This document shows, piece by piece, positions 34,841-44,089 of a DNA stretch of 64,000 nt (its first letter is position 1; each line of letters starts with the position of its first letter). The notes beneath the pieces are model-generated. The model had not been told where the DNA came from, made no database searches, and was given only the letters and a program-made list of their open reading frames with translations. Location of the stretch: assembly GCF_900104535.1 (NCBI RefSeq), contig NZ_LT629710.1, positions 4,747,501 through 4,811,500 of the forward strand, read 5' to 3'. This stretch comes from Nakamurella panacisegetis (GTDB lineage: Bacteria; Actinomycetota; Actinomycetes; Mycobacteriales; Nakamurellaceae). The translations under genes were made by a program, and so were the position numbers.

Positions 34841-35920
34841 ATGGAACGCGCTCGTCAGCTCGAACTGGCGTGGCAAGACGATCACCGCGGCGCCCGCGTC
34901 CGGGTGCTGACGTGGATGTACCTCGCAGGCGGCGTCTTCTGTCTGCTCGGAGCCTTTGCCTCTGCCAATCCGGTGCGCCGGGTCGGTCCACTCGCTGCGA
35001 TCGGTGCCGGCGCGGTGCTCATCGCGGCCGCCCTGTTCGTCTGGGGCCGTCGCGCCCCGTCCTGGTTGATGCACGGCCTGGTGCTCCTGTACTCACTCGA
35101 TATCGCTCTCATCGCGGCCATTTCTCGTACCCCGGCCGGGGTGGTCGCGGTCGGCCCGGTGCTCATGGTGGCCGCCATGTACTGCGGCGCGTTCTGCACC
35201 ACGCGGGCGCTGCGCGTCCACATGGGTCTCAGTTCGGCCGCGTATCTGGCCGGCACCGGCCTGTCCGGGATCACCACGGCGTGGGTCTCCGTCGGGGTGG
35301 CGATCGCCGTCGCTTGTGCGGTGGCGGCCACGTTGAGCAACCTCGCGTACCAGTTGCACCTTCGGGGCGCCACCGATGCTTTGACCGGCGCCCTGCACCG
35401 AAGTATCTGGCTCCAGCTCGCCCGCCAGGAACTCAGGCGCCAACCGATCACCATCGCGCTGCTGGACCTGGACAACTTCAAGGCGGTCAACGACGAGCAC
35501 GGCCATCTGGTCGGCGACGAGTTGCTCTCCACCGTGGCGCGGGCATGGGCGGCTGCCCTGGGCAGCGACGAGTTGCTCGGCCGGTTCGGCGGTGACGAGT
35601 TCGTCGTGCTGATGCCCGGCACGTCCGTCGAGCAGGCCAACCAACGGTTGGCGGAGTTACGACGGGTCCACGAGGCGAGCTGGTCCGTCGGCCTTGCCCA
35701 GGCGCAGCCAGGCCAAGACGTCACCGCCGTTCTGGCTGCGGCCGACGCCGACCTGCTCCACGCCAAACGGCTCCGGCACAACCCGCCCGGGCATGATGTT
35801 CTCTCGAATCGCCGCACGATCAAGTCACAGCGAGAACTGCGAGCCGCTCCGACGTCTGCCCCTCCTGGGCGCCCGGCCGAAGCCGGACGGGCGCCCAGCG
35901 GAACGGGACCGTTGGCGTAG
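34841..35920 (+). CDS. Membrane GGDEF diguanylate cyclase
   Basis: 359 residues. An N-terminal region of about five to six membrane helices (24-168) is followed by a GGDEF domain (about 175-320) with DALTGALHRS, LLDLDNFKAVNDEHGH and the active site RFGGDEF (250-254), so c-di-GMP synthesis is expected. The inhibitory I-site RxxD that usually precedes GGDEF reads LGSD, with Arg missing, suggesting no product inhibition. The last 35 residues are a low-complexity Pro/Ala/Gly tail. The membrane part probably senses an unknown signal. Divergent from the APH gene. Confidence 0.9.
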   Translation: MERARQLELAWQDDHRGARVRVLTWMYLAGGVFCLLGAFASANPVRRVGPLAAIGAGAVLIAAALFVWGRRAPSWLMHGLVLLYSLDIALIAAISRTPAGVVAVGPVLMVAAMYCGAFCTTRALRVHMGLSSAAYLAGTGLSGITTAWVSVGVAIAVACAVAATLSNLAYQLHLRGATDALTGALHRSIWLQLARQELRRQPITIALLDLDNFKAVNDEHGHLVGDELLSTVARAWAAALGSDELLGRFGGDEFVVLMPGTSVEQANQRLAELRRVHEASWSVGLAQAQPGQDVTAVLAAADADLLHAKRLRHNPPGHDVLSNRRTIKSQRELRAAPTSAPPGRPAEAGRAPSGTGPLA

Positions 35921-36079
35921 TCGGACGGGCACGCCGCGACGGAGGTCGTCCACCGACCAGCGGGTCGATGACCTCACCACCGTCTGGGACCAGGTCGGGT
36001 TCCGGCTCCCCGGACCTGCGCAGCAACCCTTCTGACCGCCACCCTTTGAATCCGGCGTCGACCGGGAGTAGGAAGGGTG

Positions 36080-36097
36080 TAAGGCCGCCCTTGGGCG
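36080..36097. terminator. Hairpin downstream of the diguanylate cyclase gene
   Basis: GCCGCCC-TT-GGGCGGC forms a 7-bp stem in the 234-base gap before the formaldehyde dehydrogenase gene. No T run follows. It could instead be a leader element of the dehydrogenase. Confidence 0.35.
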
Positions 36098-36154
36098 GCG
36101 AATCCCGGATCCGATTCGGATCGGATCGGATCACCTCGACGAGGAGGACACCGG

Positions 36155-37384
36155 ATGACTGCCAACCGCGCCGTTACCTACCAGGGACCGATGAAGGTCA
36201 TGGTGGAGAACATCGACTATCCGACGTTCGAGCTCAGGGACGGGCCAGGCGTGAATCCCGCCAACGTCGGTCGCAAGGTCCCCCATGGCGCAATCTTGAA
36301 GGTGGTCACAACCAACATCTGCGGATCCGACCAGCACATGGTGCGCGGCCGGACCACGGCCCCGGAGGGCCTGGTCCTCGGCCACGAGATCACCGGCGAA
36401 GTGGTGGAGGTGGGTCCCGGGGTCGAGTTCGTGAAGGTCGGCGACCTCTGCTCGGTTCCGTTCAACATCGCATGCGGGCGCTGCAAGAACTGCAAGGAGG
36501 GCAAGACGGGAATCTGCCTGAACGTAAATCCTGACCGTCCCGGCTCCGCCTACGGCTACGTCGACATGGGCGGCTGGGTCGGCGGGCAAGCGGACTACGT
36601 GCTGGTGCCGTACGCCGACTGGAACCTGTTGGTGTTCCCGGACAAGGACCAAGCCATGGAGAAGATCACCGACCTCACCATGCTGTCCGACATCTTCCCG
36701 ACCGGATTCCACGGCGCCTATACGGCGGGCACCAAGACCGGTTCTACGGTGTACGTCGCCGGCGCAGGTCCGGTCGGGCTCGCCGCAGCCGTCTCGGCAC
36801 AGCTCCTTGGCGCGTCGGCGGTGCTGGTCGCCGACCTCAACCAGGACCGACTCGAGCAGGCCCGCAGGATCGGTTGCGAGACGGTGGACGTCTCGAAGGG
36901 TGATCCCCGCGACCAGATCGAACAGATACTCGGTGTGCCCGAGGTGGACTGCGGAGTCGACGCCGTGGGATTCGAAGCCCACGGTCACGGAAAGGATTCC
37001 GGGACCGAAGCTCCGGCCACGGTACTCAACTCGCTGATGGAAGTGACGGCGGCCGGTGGCGCGCTCGGTATTCCCGGCCTGTACGTCACCGGAGATCCGG
37101 GAGCCGGGGACGAGGCCGCCAAGATCGGCTCCCTGTCCATCCGGCTCGGGCTGGGCTGGGCCAAATCCCACTCCTTCACCACCGGACAGTGCCCCGTCAT
37201 GAAGTACCACCGCGGCCTGATGAACGCCATTCTGGCCGACAAGGTCCACATCGGCGACGCCGTGAACGCCACCGTCATCGGCTTGGACGACGCACCCCGC
37301 GGCTACGCGGACTTCGATTCCGGAGTGGCCAAGAAGTTCGTCCTCGATCCGCACAATTCAACGGGTCGGGTCAAGGCCGCCTGA
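36155..37384 (+). CDS. fdhA: Glutathione-independent zinc formaldehyde dehydrogenase
   Basis: 409 residues, matching the length of NAD-dependent, glutathione-independent formaldehyde dehydrogenase (Pseudomonas putida type) of the zinc alcohol dehydrogenase superfamily. Catalytic zinc region NICGSDQHMVRGRT...GHEITGEV, structural zinc cysteines CGRCKNCKEGKTGIC, and NAD-binding VYVAGAGPVGLAAA. The long C-terminal insertion with GFEAHGHG is also typical of this type. It oxidises formaldehyde to formate with NAD, tightly holding the cofactor. ATG with GACGAGGAGGA upstream. The gene overlaps the convergent MFS gene end by 14 bases. Confidence 0.93.
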   Translation: MTANRAVTYQGPMKVMVENIDYPTFELRDGPGVNPANVGRKVPHGAILKVVTTNICGSDQHMVRGRTTAPEGLVLGHEITGEVVEVGPGVEFVKVGDLCSVPFNIACGRCKNCKEGKTGICLNVNPDRPGSAYGYVDMGGWVGGQADYVLVPYADWNLLVFPDKDQAMEKITDLTMLSDIFPTGFHGAYTAGTKTGSTVYVAGAGPVGLAAAVSAQLLGASAVLVADLNQDRLEQARRIGCETVDVSKGDPRDQIEQILGVPEVDCGVDAVGFEAHGHGKDSGTEAPATVLNSLMEVTAAGGALGIPGLYVTGDPGAGDEAAKIGSLSIRLGLGWAKSHSFTTGQCPVMKYHRGLMNAILADKVHIGDAVNATVIGLDDAPRGYADFDSGVAKKFVLDPHNSTGRVKAA

Positions 37385-38630
37385 CGAGACCCCGCGCACC
37401 CGAGCGGAGCGGTTGGGCGAGCTCGTCCTCGACGAACGCGGGCTTGGCCAGCGTGATCGCCGGGATGGTCGCCACGAGGGCGACAGCGAGCAGAAACAGC
37501 AGCGGCAGGGTCCACGCACCGGTCACGTCGTGCAGCAGCCCCACGAGCAGCGGACCGAGCCCGCCGAGCGCGTACGCCACGCCCTGAGCGAAGCCGCTGA
37601 GCGCGACCGTGCCGCCGTGGGTGCGCGTGCGCGAATTGATGAGCACCAGGCTGACCGGGAACAGGATCGACCCCATCCCGATGAGCAGGACCCACAGCAG
37701 GATGAGCGATCCGGGGGCGAGCAGCAGCCCGAGGTAGCCGAGCACGAAGCTCGCACTGCCGGCGGCGATCAGCCAGCCGACATTGCGTAGCCGGGCGACG
37801 AGCAGCGGCGTGACGAGCGCGCCCGGCACGCTGATGATGCCGGTCACCGCGAGCATTACGCCGGCCTCGGTCGGGGTGGACCCGGCGATGTCGACGAGGA
37901 TCTCGGGGAGCCAGGCGAAACCCGCGTACGTGCAGATCGCGCTGGTGGAGAACACCACGGTGATCGACAGGGCCACGCGTGATCGCCACAGGCGCGTGAC
38001 GATGGCGGGCGGTGGTGACTCGACGGCGACGGCGTCGGAGAGGCGCCGGCGGCGCTCCCGCGCGATGATGAGAAGCCACGGAACGAGCGCCACGATCGAG
38101 GACACCGACCAGATGCCCAGCGAGAACCGCCAACTGCTCAGCTCGGCCACCGGCGCCGCGAGGGCGGCCGGCACGGCGGTGCTCACGCCAACGATGCAGG
38201 CGTAGACCGCGGTCAGCAGGGCGACTCGGTCCGGGAAGTACCGCCGGACGACGGAGGGCAGCAGCACGTTGCCGATGCCCGTGCCGACGAACGCGATGAT
38301 GCTGCCGACGAGCAGCGCCGCGAATCCGGGAGCCAATGCGCGGACGAGGTGGCCCGTGGTGATGAGCACAAGGGCGAGCACGACACCGCCGTCGAGACCG
38401 ATGCTCCGGCCGACGCGCGGCGCCATGAACCCGGACGCCGCGAACAGGATGGGCGGCAGGGTGCCGAGCCATCCGACGTCGATGTCCGAGATCGGGATGT
38501 CCACGCGGATGTCGCCGAGTATCGGCGATATCGCCGCCACCGCCTGGCGCAGGGTGAAGGCCACGAGCACGATGCCCAGCAGCGCCGCCGTACGTCCCGC
38601 CCACAGCGGGAGGCGACGACTATCGGGCAC
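37371..38630 (-). CDS. MFS permease of the CynX/NimT type
   Basis: 419 residues, about 12 membrane helices with MFS loops (GRSIGLDGGVV between helices 2 and 3; RYFPDRVALLTAVYA). Sequence features resemble the cyanate/2-nitroimidazole transporter subgroup (CynX/NimT), which exports or imports small anions and drugs. The substrate cannot be read from sequence. Short intracellular loops, complete length. Convergent with the formaldehyde dehydrogenase, with a 14-base overlap of the coding ends; there is no other functional link. Confidence 0.88.
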   Translation of the reverse strand: MPDSRRLPLWAGRTAALLGIVLVAFTLRQAVAAISPILGDIRVDIPISDIDVGWLGTLPPILFAASGFMAPRVGRSIGLDGGVVLALVLITTGHLVRALAPGFAALLVGSIIAFVGTGIGNVLLPSVVRRYFPDRVALLTAVYACIVGVSTAVPAALAAPVAELSSWRFSLGIWSVSSIVALVPWLLIIARERRRRLSDAVAVESPPPAIVTRLWRSRVALSITVVFSTSAICTYAGFAWLPEILVDIAGSTPTEAGVMLAVTGIISVPGALVTPLLVARLRNVGWLIAAGSASFVLGYLGLLLAPGSLILLWVLLIGMGSILFPVSLVLINSRTRTHGGTVALSGFAQGVAYALGGLGPLLVGLLHDVTGAWTLPLLFLLAVALVATIPAITLAKPAFVEDELAQPLRSGARGLVRRP

Positions 38631-38970
38631 CCGGCGAGTCTAGAGGGGCGTTGATGAGCGACACGACCGTGCTCATCGGCATCCCCTGCAATCGCCAAGG
38701 CGGGTAGCGCCCTGACGTTGCACGGCGGTCGATATGGAATTGCTGCTTCGCGCCGGGCCGCGCCGTTCGGAGCGTGTAGCTGCCCGCGGAGGTCCGGACA
38801 CACGGACACGGTTCACACGAATACCCAGTTGATGCAGGTGTTCTCACCCGCTCGGGGGCCGACTGGTTCGGGACCTAAGACCCTTGCGCGCCCCGCACGC
38901 GATGATCAACGCTCAGCTGGGCCGCCGGAGTACCGCGCTGGCCACACGCCGACCCGAGATCGAAGGTTCG
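38631..38970. other. Divergent intergenic region carrying a DosR-like box
   Basis: 340 bases between the MFS gene (minus) and narK (plus). Apart from the box at 38867-38886 and a GC-rich stretch, no gene or strong terminator is seen. An in-frame ATG at 38884 overlaps the box and so is unlikely to be the narK start. Confidence 0.6.
38867..38886 (+). promoter_or_regulatory. DosR/DevR-like box upstream of narK
   Basis: TTCGGGACCTAAGACCCTTG matches TTSGGGACTWWAGTCCCSAA at about 15 of 20 positions, the best site in the window. It is 84 bases before the narK ATG. In Mycobacterium tuberculosis narK2 is a known DosR target. Confidence 0.7.
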
Positions 38971-40215
38971 ATGGACATCGCGTCGAAGCCAGGCAAGCGA
39001 GTCAGCGGGCGCGAGGGCGGCAAGCAGCCGCGACCGGCTCTGATGTTGGCCTTGGCCACGCTCGGTTTCGCCGTCAATTTCTGGGCTTGGGCCCTCTTGA
39101 GTCCGCTCGGGCCAAGTTTCAAGGAGAGCCTTCATCTCAGCGCCTTCCAACAGGCGCTCCTGGTGGCCGTGCCGGTCGTCGTGGGCTCCCTCGGGCGGAT
39201 TCCGATCGGTGCTTTGAGCGATCGGTTCGGTGGGCGGGTGATGTTTCCGCTGGTTTCCGCGGCGACGATTGTTCCAGTCCTGTACCTGGGATTGTTCGGG
39301 CATTCCACCCTGGTTGCCCTGCTGGTCGGCGGATTCTTCCTGGGTATCGGGGGCACCGCGTTCGCCGTCGGGGTGCCGTTCGTCAGCAGTTGGTACCCGC
39401 CGGCCCGGCGCGGCCTCGCGATCGGGATCTTCGGTGCGGGCATGGGCGGAACTGCGGTCAGCGCCTTGACCACGGTGAAGCTGGCGAAGGCCCACGGACT
39501 GGCGACTCCGTTCCTCGTGATGGCCGGCGTCCTTGCCGTCTACGCGGTGGTGGCGTGGGTGGTACTGCGTGACGCGCCGGGTCGGGTCATTCCGTCCGAA
39601 CCGCTGTCCACCCGGTTGGCGGCGACGTTCCGGCTACCGGTGACGTGGCAAGCCTCGCTGCTGTATGCCGTGGCCTTCGGCGGGTACGTGGCCTTCTCCG
39701 TCTATCTCCCGACGTATCTCAAGACCGGTTACGGTCTGGCGCAGGCCGATGCCGCGAACCGAATGGCCGGGTTCGTCCTGCTGGCGGTTCTGATGCGTCC
39801 GGTGGGTGGATGGCTGTCCGATCGGATCGGGCCCACCCGAGTTCTCGGTGCGGCGCTGGCCGTTGTCACGGTCGGCGCCGCCGTCCAGGCTTTCACCCCG
39901 TCCCTGTCACCGCTCGGGACCATCGCTTTCCTGGCCATGGCCGGTGCGTTGGGGGCCGGTAGCGGCGCCGTCTTCGCCTTCGTCGCGCTGAGGGCAGCAC
40001 CGAACACGGTCGGTTCCGTGACCGGTGTCGTGGGCGCCGCCGGCGGTCTCGGCGGTTTCATCCCACCGCTGGTCATGGGCGGCCTGTACGGCGCCTACGG
40101 CTCCTACGGGCTCGGGCTGGCCCTCCTGGCCCTCGTCGCTGCGGCGTCCGCGGTCTTCACGGCCACGGTCGTCACCCGGGCACTGAGAACCTCGACTCCG
40201 ATCCCACACGCGTGA
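38971..40215 (+). CDS. narK: Nitrate/nitrite MFS transporter
   Basis: 414 residues, about 12 membrane helices. It has the nitrate-nitrite porter signatures FAVNFWAWALLSPLG at helix 1, GRIPIGALSDRFGGR between helices 2 and 3, and the glycine-rich helix motifs GIFGAGMGGTAVSA and GAAGGLGGFIPPLVMG. It takes up nitrate and/or exchanges nitrite to feed the nitrate reductase encoded next. ATG 38971 with GAAGG upstream was preferred over 38884. It precedes narG by 130 bases, is preceded by a DosR-like box, and may drive the whole respiration cluster under low oxygen. Confidence 0.92.
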   Translation: MDIASKPGKRVSGREGGKQPRPALMLALATLGFAVNFWAWALLSPLGPSFKESLHLSAFQQALLVAVPVVVGSLGRIPIGALSDRFGGRVMFPLVSAATIVPVLYLGLFGHSTLVALLVGGFFLGIGGTAFAVGVPFVSSWYPPARRGLAIGIFGAGMGGTAVSALTTVKLAKAHGLATPFLVMAGVLAVYAVVAWVVLRDAPGRVIPSEPLSTRLAATFRLPVTWQASLLYAVAFGGYVAFSVYLPTYLKTGYGLAQADAANRMAGFVLLAVLMRPVGGWLSDRIGPTRVLGAALAVVTVGAAVQAFTPSLSPLGTIAFLAMAGALGAGSGAVFAFVALRAAPNTVGSVTGVVGAAGGLGGFIPPLVMGGLYGAYGSYGLGLALLALVAAASAVFTATVVTRALRTSTPIPHA

Positions 40216-40269
40216 CTCCCCCGGCCCGGCACTGCTCGCTCTCACCTGCGGAGGCGTTGCCGGACATCG

Positions 40270-40293
40270 ATCGGGACCTCTTCTGGGCCCGAT
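40270..40293 (+). promoter_or_regulatory. Inverted repeat upstream of narG
   Basis: ATCGGGACC-tcttct-GGGCCCGAT; the 9-base arms pair with one mismatch. It ends 52 bases before the narG start. Half-sites resemble GGGAC/GGCCC but the spacing is longer than in a DosR box, so another regulator (for example NarL-like) may bind. Confidence 0.5.
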
Positions 40294-40345
40294 TGCGGGA
40301 CACGCACCACAGACAAGTCACTTCAATCAAATGGAAGGCCACACT

Positions 40346-43300
40346 GTGCGAAAGACCGCCGTCACCCCCGCGAGCCCCGGATCGGGACCCAACGGCGCAG
40401 TAGGTCTGGACGGCCCGCTCGAGGATCTCCTCCTGCGCAGTGGCCGATTCTTCACCCGCACCGACGTGTCGGCCGATCTGCGAACGGTGACCAAGACGGG
40501 TGGCCGGCAGGGGGACGTCTTCTACCGCGACCGGTGGAGCCACGACAAGGTGGTTCGGTCCACCCACGGGGTCAACTGCACTGGTTCCTGTTCCTGGAAG
40601 GTCTACGTCAAAGACGGCATCATCACCTGGGAAACCCAGGAAACCGACTATCCCACCGTGGGGCCGGACCGGCCGGACTACGAACCACGCGGTTGCCCGC
40701 GAGGGGCCGCCTTCTCCTGGTACACCTACTCCCCCACCAGGGTTCGCTATCCGTACGCCCGAGGCGTTCTGATCGAGATGTACCGGGAGGCCCGTATCCG
40801 CCTGGGCGACCCCGTCCTGGCCTGGGCCGAGATCCAGGACGATCCCGAACGCCGCCGGAAGTACCACCAGGCTCGCGGGAAAGGTGGTCTGATCCGGGTC
40901 AGCTGGGACGAGGCCGCCGAAATCGCGGCTGCCGCCCACGTCCACACCATCGCCCGATACGGACCCGACCGCATCGCCGGATTCTCTCCTATCCCGGCGA
41001 TGTCGATGGTCTCGCACGCGGCCGGCTCTCGATTCGTCGAACTCATGGGCGGCGCCATGACCTCCTTCTACGACTGGTACGCCGACCTTCCGGTGGCCTC
41101 ACCCCAGGTCTTCGGCGACCAGACCGACGTACCCGAGTCCGGCGACTGGTGGGACGCCTCCTACCTGATGATGTGGGGTTCCAACGTGCCCGTCACGCGG
41201 ACCCCGGATGCACACTGGATGGCCGAAGTCCGTTACCGCGGAACGAAGATCGTGGCGGTCAGCCCCGACTACTCCGACAACACCAAGTTCGCCGACGAAT
41301 GGATGCCCTGCGCGCCGGGCACCGACGGCGCCATGGCGATGGCCATGGGCCACGTCATCCTGTCGGAGTTCCTGGTCAAAAAACGGACGCCGTTCTTCGT
41401 GGACTACATCCAGAAGTACACCGATCTACCCTTCCTCGTCCGTCTCGAGGAACGGGACGGCGCTTACGTCACCGGAAAGAACCTCACCGCCGCGGATCTG
41501 GGGGATGACACCGAGGGGGCAGCGTTCAAGCCGGTGCTGATCGACGGACGCACCGGTGACGTGGTGGTGCCGAACGGATCATTGGGCTTTCGCTACACCG
41601 ACAGCGGTGTCGGTAAATGGAATCTGGATCTTGGCGATGTCGTGCCCCGGTTGACGGTGCTGGGCGATTCGGCGGAGTCCGGTGGCGGCGAGACGGCCAT
41701 CTTGCGGTTGGCCCGATTCGACACCCCGGACGGGCACGCCGAGGTGTTGACCCGCGGTGTGCCCGTGCGACGAATCGGAGGTGTTCTCTGCTGCACCGTC
41801 TTCGACCTCATGCTCGCCCAGTACGGCGTCCACCGCCCCGGTCTGCCGGGTACGTGGCCCACCGGTTGGGACGACGCATCGGAGCCTTACACACCGGCCT
41901 GGCAGGAACCCATCACCGGGGTGAGCGCGTCGCAAGTCGTCCGGATCGCGCAGGAATTCGCGCACAACGCCGAGGAGTCCGGCGGCCGGTCCATGATCAT
42001 CATGGGGGCCGGCATCTGCCAGTGGTTCCACGGGGACGCCACCTACCGCGCCATCCTGGCGATGCTCATCCTCACCGGATCCATGGGGCGTAACGGCGGC
42101 GGGTGGGCCCACTACGTGGGGCAGGAGAAATGCCGCCCGGTCACCGGGTGGGCGACGATGGCCGGAGCCACCGACTGGGTGCGGCCGCCGCGACAGATGA
42201 TCGGCACCGCCTACTGGTACGCCCACACCGACCAGTGGCGTTATGACGGCTACCGCGCCGACGCCCTGTCCACCCCACTCGGTCGGGGCCGGTTTGCCGG
42301 CATGCACACGATGGATGTGCTGGCCGCCTCGGTCGCCATGGGATGGATGCCGTTCTTCCCGCAATTCGACCGCAACAGTCTGGATGTGGCCGACGAGGCC
42401 GAGGCGGCGAACATCCCAGCGCCGCAGTACGTAGCGCAACAACTCGCCTCGGGAGAGTTGAAGCTGGCCGTCACCGCCCCGGATGATCCGCGGAACTGGC
42501 CACGGGTCCTCACTGCCTGGCGGGCGAACCTCCTCGGCTCGTCCAGCAAGGGTAACGAGTACTTCCTGCAGCACCTCCTGGGCACCACCCGGACAAATCT
42601 CCGCGCGACTCCCACTGCCCCGGAGCTGCGTCCACGGGACATCGCCTGGAGCGATGAGATTCCCGAGGGGAAGCTCGACCTGATGCTGTCCATCGACTTC
42701 CGGATGACGTCGACCACCTTGCTGTCGGACATCGTGCTGCCGGCCGCGACCTGGTACGAGAAGAACGACCTGTCCTCGACGGATATGCATCCGTTCGTCC
42801 ATGCCTTCAGCCCGGCCATCGACCCACCATGGGAATCGCGAACGGACTTCGACGCCTTCCACACCATCGCCCGGGTATTCAGCCGACTGGCGAAAACCCA
42901 CCTCGGGGTTCGCCGTGACGTCGTCATGATGCCCATGCAACACGACACACCAGGTGAAACGGCATATCCCGGCGGCACGCAGCGGGACTGGCGGGCGATC
43001 GGTGAAGTCCCGGTTCCCGGGAAGACCATGGCCAACGTGACCGTCGTGACCCGGAACTATCCGGCCCTGGCCGAACAGTGGGAGACGTTGGGACCGCTGG
43101 TCGACACGTTGGGCCTCACGACCAAGGGAGTCACCGTCTTTCCCGACGTCGAAGTCAAAGAGCTGGCCGCCAAGCATGGGGTCATGGGCCACGGGGCCGG
43201 CGCCGGGCGGCCGGCCATCGACACGGCCGTGAAGATGTGCGACACCATTCTGTCGCTGTCCGGAACCACCAACGGCCGGTTGGCCGTCGAGGGTTTCAAA

Positions 43301-44089
43301 CAGTTGGAGCGTCGGACCGGCCGCCGGATGACGGACCTGTCCGAGGGCAGCGAGGAGAAGCGCATCACCTACGCCGACTGTCAAGCCAGGCCGGTACCGG
43401 TGATCACGAGTCCGGAATGGTCCGGCAGCGAGACCGGCGGTCGGCGGTACGCCCCATTCACGGTCAACGTCGAGAAGCTGAAGCCCTGGCACACCCTGAC
43501 CGGGCGGATGCACTTCTTCCTGGACCACGATTGGATCGAGGAACTCGGAGAGCAACTTCCGGTCTTCCGGCCGCCCTTGGACATGGCTGCCCTGTTCGAC
43601 GAGCCGAGGGTCGGCTCCACGACCGAGGGCCTGGGCTTGTGCGTGCGATACCTGACTCCGCACTCGAAGTGGTCGATCCATTCCGAGTACCAGGACAACC
43701 TTTTCATGCTGTCGCTGTCCCGCGGCGGTCCGACGATGTGGATGAGTCCGCAGGACGCCGGCAAGATCGGCGCCAAGGACAACGATTGGGTGGAGGCCGT
43801 GAACCGCAACGGCGTCATGGTGCTCCGATTGGTCATCTCGCACCGAATGCCGGAAGGCACTGTGTTCGTGCACCACGCCCAGGAACGAACCATCGACGTT
43901 CCCCTCTCGGAGGCGAACGGGAACCGGGGCGGCATCCACAACTCGCTGACCCGGTTGCTCGTCAAACCCAGTCACCTGGCCGGCGGGTACGCGCAGATGT
44001 CTTTTGCCTTCAACTATCTGGGACCGACGGGCAACCAACGCGATGAGGTCACCATGGTCCGCCGACGCTCGCAGGAGGTGCAGTACTGA
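40346..44089 (+). CDS. narG: Respiratory nitrate reductase alpha subunit
   Basis: 1247 residues, full length for membrane-bound NarG. The N-terminal [4Fe-4S] ligand set begins HGVNCTGSCSW and continues to RGCPRG. The molybdenum-ligand Asp is in FYDWYADLPVASP, followed by TDVPESGDWWD and the molybdopterin-binding C-terminal domain (NRNGVMVLRLVISHRMPEGTVFVHHA). Reduces nitrate to nitrite on the cytoplasmic side with electrons from NarH and NarI. GTG 40346 was preferred because GGAAGG lies seven bases upstream; the ATG five codons earlier has no ribosome site. Its stop overlaps narH by one base (TGATG). Confidence 0.97.
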   Translation: MRKTAVTPASPGSGPNGAVGLDGPLEDLLLRSGRFFTRTDVSADLRTVTKTGGRQGDVFYRDRWSHDKVVRSTHGVNCTGSCSWKVYVKDGIITWETQETDYPTVGPDRPDYEPRGCPRGAAFSWYTYSPTRVRYPYARGVLIEMYREARIRLGDPVLAWAEIQDDPERRRKYHQARGKGGLIRVSWDEAAEIAAAAHVHTIARYGPDRIAGFSPIPAMSMVSHAAGSRFVELMGGAMTSFYDWYADLPVASPQVFGDQTDVPESGDWWDASYLMMWGSNVPVTRTPDAHWMAEVRYRGTKIVAVSPDYSDNTKFADEWMPCAPGTDGAMAMAMGHVILSEFLVKKRTPFFVDYIQKYTDLPFLVRLEERDGAYVTGKNLTAADLGDDTEGAAFKPVLIDGRTGDVVVPNGSLGFRYTDSGVGKWNLDLGDVVPRLTVLGDSAESGGGETAILRLARFDTPDGHAEVLTRGVPVRRIGGVLCCTVFDLMLAQYGVHRPGLPGTWPTGWDDASEPYTPAWQEPITGVSASQVVRIAQEFAHNAEESGGRSMIIMGAGICQWFHGDATYRAILAMLILTGSMGRNGGGWAHYVGQEKCRPVTGWATMAGATDWVRPPRQMIGTAYWYAHTDQWRYDGYRADALSTPLGRGRFAGMHTMDVLAASVAMGWMPFFPQFDRNSLDVADEAEAANIPAPQYVAQQLASGELKLAVTAPDDPRNWPRVLTAWRANLLGSSSKGNEYFLQHLLGTTRTNLRATPTAPELRPRDIAWSDEIPEGKLDLMLSIDFRMTSTTLLSDIVLPAATWYEKNDLSSTDMHPFVHAFSPAIDPPWESRTDFDAFHTIARVFSRLAKTHLGVRRDVVMMPMQHDTPGETAYPGGTQRDWRAIGEVPVPGKTMANVTVVTRNYPALAEQWETLGPLVDTLGLTTKGVTVFPDVEVKELAAKHGVMGHGAGAGRPAIDTAVKMCDTILSLSGTTNGRLAVEGFKQLERRTGRRMTDLSEGSEEKRITYADCQARPVPVITSPEWSGSETGGRRYAPFTVNVEKLKPWHTLTGRMHFFLDHDWIEELGEQLPVFRPPLDMAALFDEPRVGSTTEGLGLCVRYLTPHSKWSIHSEYQDNLFMLSLSRGGPTMWMSPQDAGKIGAKDNDWVEAVNRNGVMVLRLVISHRMPEGTVFVHHAQERTIDVPLSEANGNRGGIHNSLTRLLVKPSHLAGGYAQMSFAFNYLGPTGNQRDEVTMVRRRSQEVQY

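Noticed and set aside
36098-36133. GATCC/CGGAT short repeats before the formaldehyde dehydrogenase gene
   Set aside because: A few short overlapping units without regular spacing; too small to call a repeat array or CRISPR.
38884-38970. Earlier ATG for narK
   Set aside because: It overlaps the best DosR-like box and has no ribosome site; ATG 38971 has GAAGG.
41579-44038. 819-codon minus-strand frame
   Set aside because: Antisense to narG; composition typical of a shadow frame.
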